DNA from: Bacteroidales bacterium UBA4621
Lineage (GTDB): Bacteria > Bacteroidota > Bacteroidia > Bacteroidales > Paludibacteraceae
NCBI GenBank assembly: GCA_002387325.1
Contig: DGIN01000086.1
Span: 1 to 15,214, forward strand
Length of the DNA: 15,214 bases
Direction: 5' to 3'
In this document: piece after piece, positions 7,506 to 13,674 of the stretch
Layout: the number at the start of each line of letters is the position of its first letter
Numbering within the stretch: the first letter of the stretch is position 1
The notes under the pieces: model-generated
What the model was told of the DNA's origin: nothing
Seen by the model: only the letters and a program-made list of their open reading frames with translations
Database searches by the model: none
Translations under genes and position numbers: made by a program

Positions 7506-7533
7506 ACTAATTGGTCCAATGGGGCTAATTAGT
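7506..7533 (-). promoter_or_regulatory. Inverted repeat in the gdhA leader, candidate operator
   Basis: ACTAATT (7506-7512) and AATTAGT (7527-7533) form a perfect 7-bp inverted repeat with a 14-bp spacer. An inner palindrome, ATTGGTCCAAT, lies at 7510-7520. It sits between the predicted start site and the gdhA ATG. A regulator site is inference. Confidence 0.4.
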
Positions 7534-7556
7534 TCGATAGGTATTTTTTCTGCGGG

Positions 7557-7588
7557 CAAAATTACTGCTTTTTTCTCAGATAGACAAA
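7557..7588 (-). promoter_or_regulatory. Promoter of gdhA
   Basis: On the minus strand TTTG (7588-7585), a 20-bp spacer, then TAATTTTG (7564-7557) match the Bacteroidota consensus. The -7 element overlaps the stop codon of the upstream histidine kinase gene. The leader would be about 65-70 nt. Confidence 0.7.
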
Positions 7589-9745
7589 GAAAGTAGTGCC
7601 TTTTTCCGATGTTTCAAAACATATTTTCCCGCCGGAACCTTCCACTATATTTTTCGATATAGCCAATCCGAGTCCCATCCCCGTGTTTTTGGTGGTGAAA
7701 TTGGGCATAAAAACCCTGTTTCGGATATTTTCGGGGATTCCCGGTCCGTTGTCAGAAAACGAGATGACCACTTGCCCGGGGGCGGGTGCGTCTTTGAGAA
7801 TAACAATAATATCCGCATTGCCCTGTCCTTCCATCGCCTGCAAAGCATTGCGCAATATATTGGTGAAGACCTGCGATATTTGTTCGGCATCAGTCCATAC
7901 CATCACACCATGGTCGGGACCTACATAGCGGACCGGTACAGCGGCAGGATTGTTGCGAATGAGGGTAAGGACATTGGTCAGTTTCTGCGCCACATCCACT
8001 TCCGTGGTGGATACTTCGGGCTGCTTGGCAAATGCAGAGAACGAAGTGGCAATATGCGAAAGATTGTCAATCTGCTCAATGAGCATAGGTGTTGCTTTGT
8101 CAAAATAGGCATCAAACCGATCAGTATCTTTGAGTCGCCGGAGTTGCTGGATAGTCAGTTTCATAGGTGTGAGCGGATTCTTGATTTCGTGGGCTATCTG
8201 GCGTGCCATAGTGCGCCAAGCCCCCTCTCGCTCCGCCTTTGCCAGCCGCGCCGCCGACTCTTCCATCTGATCAACCAGCGCATTGTAGCGTTCCACCAAC
8301 TCTCCCACCTCGTCGTGGTACTTATAGTCAATATGGTTGTCGGGTTTGCCGATTTGGAAATGGCGCATTTTGTCGGTGAGCATACTGAGCGGAGCGGTCA
8401 TACTGCGTGCGGCAATATAAGAAGCCATAAACGCCATAAAAAGCACAATCAGGTATGGCGGGAGCAAGCGTGCGAGGAGGTCGTCCACCTCTTGTGCCTT
8501 TTCTATTTCGGAGACAAAACTGGGAACGGCGATATAACCAATCTGCACATACGATCCGTTGTAGAAAGGGGCGTAGGCACACAGATAGCGCATACCGCCA
8601 ATCTGCTCATACTGCACCAAGGTATCCTGCAACGAGAAGAAGGGCGCAGGCGAGATACGCGTAGAAAGCAGTCCGTTGGCAAAAAGTCCGGGTGCAGACG
8701 AGCCGACCAAGATACCCTGATTATCATAGACATGAATATCCGCTCCCGCCGAGAAACTCAGGTCGCGCAAGTCCACATTCAGTCCCGCAGTGTTGGCCGG
8801 TGTCAGCGACATATCCCAATAGTAGAGACTTTGCATATACGCCTGTATGTACTTGCATTTGGAGGTCAATATCTCCTGCTGTCTCTTTTCATAGTTGTTG
8901 CGTACATAACGGATAGAGAGTGCAAAGATATAAATAAAACCGGTAAGGATACACGCAACAATGACATAGACCAGACGCAAGCGGAGCGACATATTGCGGA
9001 ATCCCCGGTAGTGTATCAACGCCAGAAGTCCCAGCAGAAGCAATCCTCCCATCAGTGTCATGGAGATGATGAAATAGATCCGCACCCGCGTTGACCGTCG
9101 GCTGTCGGTATTTTCCGAAGAGGAGAGTTGGCGGAACGTGAATGATTCATCAACCGTTGTCTGCGCCAATCCGGAATCCGTCTCGTGCCGCTCCGGCAAC
9201 AATGTAAAAAGGAAACCGCCGTCCGCCGAACATATTTCACGACCGTCTGCCGAATGGTAACGAGTGATGTCGTAATCGGATTTTCCCCTGAACGGCGGGA
9301 TAAACGTATTTTGGAACTGCGAACCGCCTACCGGATAAGCATATTTGACAGGGATAACGGTGAGGATATTATATTCCCCCGCCTTTGTCCAACGTGCCAC
9401 AGCGTGTGCATTACGGAAACGCGAATATGACCAACGGTCGTAGTCGACCAGCACCACCTCATCGGTAGCGAGCCAGTTGTCGGACCAATAGACCAAATTC
9501 CGCTTGTCGAAGATATAGAACAGGATATGCTTGGTATCTTGCGTAATGATTTGCACCGAGTCGAAACCGGCATTGTGCTGCAGGCATTGTGCCAGTGCGG
9601 CAGTACGGCTTTCGGCAAAGGCTTCCTGACGGAGCAAAGTCTTTTGCAGTTGCTTGCCCTCCCGGTCAAAACCATGGCACGAAGGAAGAGCCGCCATTGC
9701 CAGCGAGACCAATAGAAAAAGAAGTATTCGATACTGTTTTTTCAT
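7562..9745 (-). CDS. NtrY-like membrane sensor histidine kinase
   Basis: Inner-membrane sensor kinase of 727 residues. The start MKKQYRILLFLLV at 9745 is chosen because longer in-frame starts lie upstream of the promoter. An N-terminal hydrophobic segment ends in a lipobox-like LPSC, then comes a large extracytoplasmic region to about 220, two close membrane segments (about 225-285), a second sensor region, a last membrane segment, and a HAMP-like stretch (residues MTAPLSMLTDKM). The H-box is RQIAHEIKNPLTPMK with His519, a form typical of NtrY-type kinases. The ATP-binding domain has NILRNALQAM, DNGPGIP, TTKNTGMGLGLAIS. No response regulator gene lies beside it, so its partner is unknown. It is divergent from a CcdA/ArsG-like permease and shares an interlocked promoter region with it. 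Confidence 0.9.
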   Translation of the reverse strand: MKKQYRILLFLLVSLAMAALPSCHGFDREGKQLQKTLLRQEAFAESRTAALAQCLQHNAGFDSVQIITQDTKHILFYIFDKRNLVYWSDNWLATDEVVLVDYDRWSYSRFRNAHAVARWTKAGEYNILTVIPVKYAYPVGGSQFQNTFIPPFRGKSDYDITRYHSADGREICSADGGFLFTLLPERHETDSGLAQTTVDESFTFRQLSSSENTDSRRSTRVRIYFIISMTLMGGLLLLGLLALIHYRGFRNMSLRLRLVYVIVACILTGFIYIFALSIRYVRNNYEKRQQEILTSKCKYIQAYMQSLYYWDMSLTPANTAGLNVDLRDLSFSAGADIHVYDNQGILVGSSAPGLFANGLLSTRISPAPFFSLQDTLVQYEQIGGMRYLCAYAPFYNGSYVQIGYIAVPSFVSEIEKAQEVDDLLARLLPPYLIVLFMAFMASYIAARSMTAPLSMLTDKMRHFQIGKPDNHIDYKYHDEVGELVERYNALVDQMEESAARLAKAEREGAWRTMARQIAHEIKNPLTPMKLTIQQLRRLKDTDRFDAYFDKATPMLIEQIDNLSHIATSFSAFAKQPEVSTTEVDVAQKLTNVLTLIRNNPAAVPVRYVGPDHGVMVWTDAEQISQVFTNILRNALQAMEGQGNADIIVILKDAPAPGQVVISFSDNGPGIPENIRNRVFMPNFTTKNTGMGLGLAISKNIVEGSGGKICFETSEKGTTFFVYLRKKQ

Positions 9746-9750
9746 TTCCG

Positions 9751-9782
9751 CTTGCAAAGATACAAAAATTGTCGTAACTTTG
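9751..9782 (+). promoter_or_regulatory. Promoter of the CcdA/ArsG-like permease gene
   Basis: CTTG at 9751-9754, a 20-bp spacer, and TAACTTTG at 9775-9782 fit the Bacteroidota promoter with one deviation at -33. The leader to ATG 9845 would be about 55 nt. Confidence 0.65.
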
Positions 9783-9786
9783 CAAA
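9755..9786 (-). promoter_or_regulatory. Promoter of the histidine kinase gene
   Basis: On the minus strand TTTG (9786-9783), a 20-bp spacer, and TATCTTTG (9762-9755) match the consensus exactly. The expected start site lies only a few bases before the ATG at 9745, so the mRNA would be nearly leaderless. The site interlocks with the plus-strand promoter. Confidence 0.7.
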
Positions 9787-9844
9787 ACAAATACAAAAAT
9801 CGCATACGTTTGACCATATCAACACACAATAATATACAAGATAT

Positions 9845-10552
9845 ATGCAATTTCTGACAGCCTTCGTTCTGGGGCTTCTAACCATATTAGACCCTTGCAC
9901 CCTATTCACAAGCATTACCGCCATTGGTTATATAGACAAGGAAATCAGCGACAGACACAAAGTGCTAACCAACGGTGTGATGTTTGTGCTGGGCAAACTA
10001 TGCACTTATGTTTTGTTGGGTATTCCTTTCCTATTCGGCGCACAGACGGACGGCATCCAGCGGATTATCGAGCAATACGGCGAGCCTGTATTGGCAGTGT
10101 TTATGCTGCTGTGCGGTATTGTACTGCTTATCAGCGGACATCACCACGCACACGACCACGTGGTGAGCAAATGGCTGCAAAAAGCAGACAACAAGTCCGG
10201 TTGGCTTTGGTCGTTTCTGTTAGGTATATTCTTTGCCGTGGCATTCTGTCCGCACCGTTTGATTTATTTCGTCACAATGATAGACCTTGCCGTGGCTATG
10301 CCGCTGAGTGTATCATGGCTGATGTTGGTCATATTCGGATTAGGAACGGGTTTGCCGATTATGCTGATAGCATGGCTGATCAGTTACAGTGCTGTGAGCA
10401 TCGGCAACCTGACGCACAAGTTGGGCGTGTTTGAGAAATGGTTTCGCTATATCTGTGCGGGGCTGTTTATCGCCTTGGGTATCTATCTCGGTGTCCACTC
10501 CTATACCGAAAACACCACGAACACGATGCTATACACAATGCGTAATGCGTAA
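9845..10552 (+). CDS. CcdA/TauE-related membrane protein, ArsG-like permease family
   Basis: A 235-residue inner-membrane protein with about six hydrophobic segments. It begins without a cleaved signal and carries LTILDPCT near residues 13-19 and a second cysteine motif, AFCPHR, midway; this paired-cysteine layout is that of CcdA/DsbD-type thiol carriers. The surrounding sequence (TAIGYIDKEI, YGEPVL, GLGTGLPI, AWLISYS, VFEKWFRYICAG) resembles what databases label sulfite exporter TauE/SafE or ArsG-family efflux permease in Bacteroidota. The substrate cannot be read from sequence. A histidine-rich loop (GHHHAHDH) could bind metal. No arsenic, thioredoxin or cytochrome genes are adjacent. The C-terminal tail (YTMRNA) and the stop codon come from a 7-bp repeat array. 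It probably shares a transcript with trmN. Confidence 0.8.
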   Translation: MQFLTAFVLGLLTILDPCTLFTSITAIGYIDKEISDRHKVLTNGVMFVLGKLCTYVLLGIPFLFGAQTDGIQRIIEQYGEPVLAVFMLLCGIVLLISGHHHAHDHVVSKWLQKADNKSGWLWSFLLGIFFAVAFCPHRLIYFVTMIDLAVAMPLSVSWLMLVIFGLGTGLPIMLIAWLISYSAVSIGNLTHKLGVFEKWFRYICAGLFIALGIYLGVHSYTENTTNTMLYTMRNA

Positions 10553-10556
10553 TGAT
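10536..10556 (+). repeat. NAATGYG heptamer array at the permease stop
   Basis: Three phased units: CAATGCG, TAATGCG, TAATGAT. The stop codon TAA (10550-10552) is the start of unit three, the same phase in which coaBC ends. Confidence 0.85.
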
Positions 10557-10568
10557 ATTCCGTGTATG

Positions 10569-10589
10569 TTAATTCTTAATTGTTAATTA
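10569..10589 (+). repeat. TTAATTN heptamer array before trmN
   Basis: Three phased units, TTAATTC, TTAATTG, TTAATTA, end 2 nt before the TTG start of trmN at 10592. An alternative in-frame TTG (10580) is inside unit two. Confidence 0.85.
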
Positions 10590-10591
10590 CT

Positions 10592-11314
10592 TTGTCTTCT
10601 CCGTTCTTCCGTTTCAAACAGTTTACCGTGTGGCACGACCGCTGTGCGATGAAGGTGGGTACCGACGGGGTGTTGCTTGGGGCGTGGGCGGTTTCAATGC
10701 ACAATGCGCAATGCACAATGCGTAATATGCTGGATATAGGGACCGGGAGCGGACTCATCGCCCTGATGCTGGCACAGCGGTTTGCGACAGCGCAGATTGA
10801 TGCTATTGATATAGAGCCGTCGGCAGTGGAGCAGGCACAGTATAATTTCTTGCAAAGTCCGTGGGCAGATCGGTTGAACGCCCGTCTGTCAGCATTACAG
10901 GATTGGCAACATAGTACGTATTATGATTTGATAGTGAGCAATCCACCGTATTTTCAAAACAGTCTGAAGAATCCCGACAAAGGGCGGGAACTGGCACGGC
11001 ATACCGACTCGCTTTCGTACACAGATCTGCTTCGATATACAGCACGACTGCTTGCTCCGCGGGGTATCGCTGCTTTTGTTCTACCGGCAGAGACAGAGCG
11101 GGACATCATCCGTATTGCCTGCGAGAACGGGCTATATTGCAGCCGTCTTACCTGCGTACACAGCAAACCGGGGAAAACCGCCAAACGCATTCTGATAGAG
11201 TTTTCACGCAGCCCGTTGGAGACGCCACCCGTTCCGCAGACATTCTATATAGAGTCTGCCATTTCACCCCGAAGCGAGGAATATACAGAAATGACCAAAG
11301 ACTTCTATCTATAA
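10592..11314 (+). CDS. trmN: tRNA1(Val) adenine-37 N6-methyltransferase (TrmN6/YfiC-like)
   Basis: SAM-dependent methyltransferase predicted to methylate A37 of a valine tRNA in the cytoplasm; 240 residues from TTG 10592. Family hallmarks are the N-terminal FRFKQFTVWHDRCAMKVGTD, the SAM-binding motif DIGTGSGLIAL (about 48-58), an acidic loop after IDAIDIEPSA, and the catalytic motif N117-P-P-Y. TTG 10592 gives MSSPFFRFKQF, which matches the usual family beginning; TTG 10580 would add four repeat-derived residues. Residues 36-45 come from an internal 7-bp array (MHNAQCTMRN), placed just before the SAM motif where relatives have a short variable linker. It follows the permease by about 40 bp and converges on rny. 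Confidence 0.9.
   Translation: MSSPFFRFKQFTVWHDRCAMKVGTDGVLLGAWAVSMHNAQCTMRNMLDIGTGSGLIALMLAQRFATAQIDAIDIEPSAVEQAQYNFLQSPWADRLNARLSALQDWQHSTYYDLIVSNPPYFQNSLKNPDKGRELARHTDSLSYTDLLRYTARLLAPRGIAAFVLPAETERDIIRIACENGLYCSRLTCVHSKPGKTAKRILIEFSRSPLETPPVPQTFYIESAISPRSEEYTEMTKDFYL
10695..10722 (+). repeat. 7-bp repeat array inside trmN (4 units)
   Basis: CAATGCA, CAATGCG, CAATGCA, CAATGCG in tandem, followed by a degenerate TAATATG. In frame it gives HNAQCTM, identical to the nadD insert. Confidence 0.9.
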
Positions 11315-11316
11315 CA

Positions 11317-11351
11317 AAATCCCCGCCTGCACGGACTGCAAGCGGGGATTT
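11317..11351. terminator. Shared terminator between convergent trmN and rny
   Basis: AAATCCCCGCCTGCA (11317-11331) and TGCAAGCGGGGATTT (11337-11351) form a 15-bp stem with one mismatch and a 5-nt loop. Short T runs follow on both strands. It begins 3 bp after the trmN stop and lies about 35 bp past the rny stop. Confidence 0.85.
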
Positions 11352-11386
11352 ATGTTCATACAAAGGCAATGTATGTTGCCGATTGG

Positions 11387-12931
11387 TTACTTGGCGTAGT
11401 TGATAGCGCGGGTTTCGCGGATAACCGTTACTTTGACCTGACCGGGGTAGGTCATCTCGTCCTGGATACGTTTGGCGAGGTCGAAAGACAGGAGTTCGGT
11501 ATCCTTGTCGCTGATCTTGTCCGCACCGACGATGACACGCAGTTCGCGCCCCGCCTGCAGAGCATAGGTCTTGATAACACCGGGGAACGACATAGCCATA
11601 TTCTCAAGGTCGTTGAGACGTTTGACATAACTCTCTACAATCTCACGGCGGGCACCCGGTCTGGCACCCGATATAGCATCGCAGGCTTGTACGACAGGTG
11701 CGATAAGCGTTTTCATCTCGCACTCGTCGTGGTGGGCACCTACGGCATTGCAGATATCGGGTTTCTCACCGTATTTTTCGCAGAGTTTCATACCGAGTTC
11801 AGCGTGCGGCAGTTCGACATCATCGTCTGCCACCTTGCCTATATCGTGGAGCAGACCCGCACGGCGAGCCGCTTTGACGTTGAGTCCGAGTTCGCTTGCC
11901 ATAGCGGCACAGAGGTTAGCCGTCTCACGCGCATGCTGGAGGAGGTTCTGACCATAACTGGAACGGTATTTCATCTTACCTACAAGGCGCACCAATTCGG
12001 GATGCAAGCCGTGAATGCCGAGGTCGATAGTGGTACGTTTGCCCGTCTCGATAATCTCGTCCTCGACCTGCTTTGTCACTTTGGCAACGACCTCTTCTAT
12101 ACGTGCGGGGTGGATACGTCCGTCCTGCACCAGTTGATGGAGACTGAGGCGTGCAATCTCCCGGCGCACGGGGTCGAAAGCCGAAAGGGTAATGGCTTCC
12201 GGGGTGTCGTCCACAATGATTTCCACCCCCGTAGCGGCCTCCAAGGCACGGATATTGCGTCCCTCACGCCCGATGATACGTCCTTTGACCTCGTCGTTAT
12301 CGATATGGAAGACGGAAACCGTATTCTCGGCAGCGGTCTCGCTTGACACACGCTGGATGGTCTGGATAATAATCTTCTTCGCCTCTTTGTTGGCAGTAAG
12401 TCGGGCATCGTCCATAATCTCGTTGACATAGGACATGGCTGCCGTCTTGGCCTCGTCTTTGAGTGCCTCGATGAGTTGCTTTTTTGCTTCTTCTGCAGAT
12501 ATACCGCTCAGTTGCTCGAGTTGCTGCTCCGCCTGGTGGTGCATACGTTCAATCTCCTGCGATTTGAATTCGATGGCTTTCTGCTGTTGCTGGAGTTGCT
12601 GCGTTTTCTGGTTTACCTCGTTCTGTGTACGCTGGATTTCCCCCTGACGCTGGTTGAGTTGCTGTTCCCGCTGTTGTAGGCGCTGCTCCTGCTGCTGCTG
12701 TTTCTTTTCCTGCTCACGGATTTTGTTTTCGTGTTCCAACTTGAGCGCAATGAATTTCTCTTTTGCCTCAATAATTTTGTTTTTCTTCAGTACTTCCGCT
12801 TCTTTTTCCGCCTTTTTGACCAGACTGGCACTGCTATAGCGGAAAATCGCATAGCATATACCCGCTCCCGCAAGGGCACAGCCCACGGCGATTAAGATAT
12901 AGAGTACTGCACTAATTTCGAGTAACATCAT
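11387..12931 (-). CDS. rny: Ribonuclease Y
   Basis: Membrane-anchored endoribonuclease that initiates mRNA decay; the 514-residue length is usual for the family. Domains in order are an N-terminal membrane helix (about 5-30), a long Gln/Lys/Glu-rich coiled coil (about 40-150) with runs of glutamine, the KH RNA-binding domain with [15 protein letters not shown] (about 214-228), and the HD phosphohydrolase domain with LLHDIGK and His362-Asp363. The sequence ends [10 protein letters not shown], a typical Rny terminus. Two adjacent Met codons (MMLLE) make the exact start uncertain by one residue. It lies 31 bp after zapA, and no promoter is evident between them, so zapA and rny are probably cotranscribed. 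Confidence 0.97.
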   Translation of the reverse strand: MMLLEISAVLYILIAVGCALAGAGICYAIFRYSSASLVKKAEKEAEVLKKNKIIEAKEKFIALKLEHENKIREQEKKQQQQEQRLQQREQQLNQRQGEIQRTQNEVNQKTQQLQQQQKAIEFKSQEIERMHHQAEQQLEQLSGISAEEAKKQLIEALKDEAKTAAMSYVNEIMDDARLTANKEAKKIIIQTIQRVSSETAAENTVSVFHIDNDEVKGRIIGREGRNIRALEAATGVEIIVDDTPEAITLSAFDPVRREIARLSLHQLVQDGRIHPARIEEVVAKVTKQVEDEIIETGKRTTIDLGIHGLHPELVRLVGKMKYRSSYGQNLLQHARETANLCAAMASELGLNVKAARRAGLLHDIGKVADDDVELPHAELGMKLCEKYGEKPDICNAVGAHHDECEMKTLIAPVVQACDAISGARPGARREIVESYVKRLNDLENMAMSFPGVIKTYALQAGRELRVIVGADKISDKDTELLSFDLAKRIQDEMTYPGQVKVTVIRETRAINYAK

Positions 12932-12962
12932 ATATTTTGTTTTTTACGGTTTGTTATTTATA

Positions 12963-13265
12963 TCATTCGGGTTGTTTGCTTTCAGTCAAAGCCTTGTGCA
13001 GAAGCGCGTTCAACTCGTCAATTCTCTTTTCCACGGGTTCGAGACTTTTGGAGCGGGCAGCGGTCTTCCAGTTGAGTGCCGCTTCAAGGGCTACATAAAG
13101 CCATATCTGTTCGGCAGAAGCCTTTGGCATTCTCTGTGCATAGAGCAGGTAGCGTTGGTTGAGGAAATCGCCTGCTTCGCGGTAGGATTGTTCCTGTTCC
13201 CGTGGAATATCAAGGGAGACATTGTGCGCTGCAAGCCGCAAGGTGATATGTTGTTTGTCAGTCAT
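12963..13265 (-). CDS. zapA: Cell-division protein ZapA-like
   Basis: A small FtsZ-associated protein of 100 residues, expected to stabilise the division ring. The N-terminal domain begins with a short beta-strand region (HITLRLAAHNVSLDIPRE) and is followed by long helices (SYREAGDFLNQRYLL, IWLYVALEAALNWK). This is the ZapA pattern. The C-terminal half would form the dimerising coiled coil. The position between a small coiled-coil gene and rny is a neighbourhood I recognise from Bacteroidales. A 22-bp tandem duplication copied from the end of the upstream gene lies about 30 bp before its start. Confidence 0.85.
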   Translation of the reverse strand: MTDKQHITLRLAAHNVSLDIPREQEQSYREAGDFLNQRYLLYAQRMPKASAEQIWLYVALEAALNWKTAARSKSLEPVEKRIDELNALLHKALTESKQPE

Positions 13266-13294
13266 CTATTCAAACGGACGCACCCCGCATATTA

Positions 13295-13338
13295 TTCAAT
13301 TTCCAATCAACTCAATTTTAATTTCTAATCAACTCAAT
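13295..13338 (-). repeat. 22-bp tandem duplication spanning the 3' end of the ZapB-like gene
   Basis: Bases 13295-13316 and 13317-13338 are exactly adjacent copies differing at 2 of 22 positions. One copy encodes the last residues and runs into the stop of the upstream gene; the other lies in the gap before zapA. Confidence 0.85.
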
Positions 13339-13596
13339 GGCTCTGTCCACCTGTTTAATCATCTGTGAGAGTTTGCCATACGCCTCCGTGCGTGTCTCCT
13401 GCGAACCGAGCATACTATTGGCCAGGCGCAGGTTGCGACACTCTCTCCGCAGGTCGCTTAATTCAGCGTGTCTCTCCACCAAGTCCTGTTTCAGTCCCTC
13501 GTTTTTCACTTTCAGGGCATTATTCTCCTCTTGCAACGCTGCATAGCGTTGCAACAACTGCTGCAAGTTCTGCTCCAACGAGGTCAGGGAATCCAC
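13318..13596 (-). CDS. Small coiled-coil protein, ZapB-like
   Basis: A 92-residue protein, nearly all predicted coiled coil: repeated heptads run through LEQNLQQLLQRYAALQEENNAL and onward past KNEGLKQDL, and a separate C-terminal helix ends MIKQVDRAIELI. I do not recognise a named domain. Small coiled-coil genes directly before zapA are common in Bacteroidales, and a division role similar to ZapB is inferred from context only. The start is GTG at 13596 (MDSLTSLEQ); no ATG is available near it. Upstream on the coding strand is a TTAATTG heptamer array, as before coaBC and trmN. The 3' end is tandemly duplicated. It lies 52 bp from zapA and is likely cotranscribed with it. Confidence 0.75.
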   Translation of the reverse strand: MDSLTSLEQNLQQLLQRYAALQEENNALKVKNEGLKQDLVERHAELSDLRRECRNLRLANSMLGSQETRTEAYGKLSQMIKQVDRAIELIRN

Positions 13597-13600
13597 TATT

Positions 13601-13628
13601 CAATTAATAATTAATAATTAACAATTAA
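13601..13628 (-). repeat. TTAATTG heptamer array before the ZapB-like gene
   Basis: Four phased units on the minus strand: TTAATTG, TTAATTA, TTAATTA, TTAATTG. The array ends 4 nt before the GTG start. Confidence 0.9.
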
Positions 13629-13639
13629 CCTGCAAGTAT

Positions 13640-13674
13640 CACATTGTACATTGTACATTATGCATTATGCATTG
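13640..13674 (-). repeat. NAATGYA heptamer array after the DUF3078 gene
   Basis: Five phased units on the minus strand: CAATGCA, TAATGCA, TAATGTA, CAATGTA, CAATGTG. The array begins immediately after the TAA stop of the DUF3078 gene. It shares 26 identical bases with the array at the end of coaBC. Confidence 0.9.

Noticed and set aside
7772..9094. Long open frame (440 codons) antisense to the histidine kinase
   Set aside because: It is fully covered by a kinase with clear motifs, its translation shows no domain, and long antisense frames are expected opposite a long coding gene.
9746..9850. 35-residue N-terminal extension of the histidine kinase
   Set aside because: It would start upstream of the consensus promoter and break the natural MKKQYRILLFLLV signal segment.
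11369..12346. Open frame (325 codons) antisense to rny
   Set aside because: Shadow of a well-conserved RNase Y, with no independent promoter or domain.
12932..12962. 6S RNA or other RNA gene between zapA and rny
   Set aside because: I looked because RNA genes can lie near zapA, but the gap is only 31 bp.
13601..13674. CRISPR-like short repeats
   Set aside because: The units are 7 bp in direct tandem with no spacers; this is a microsatellite-type array.
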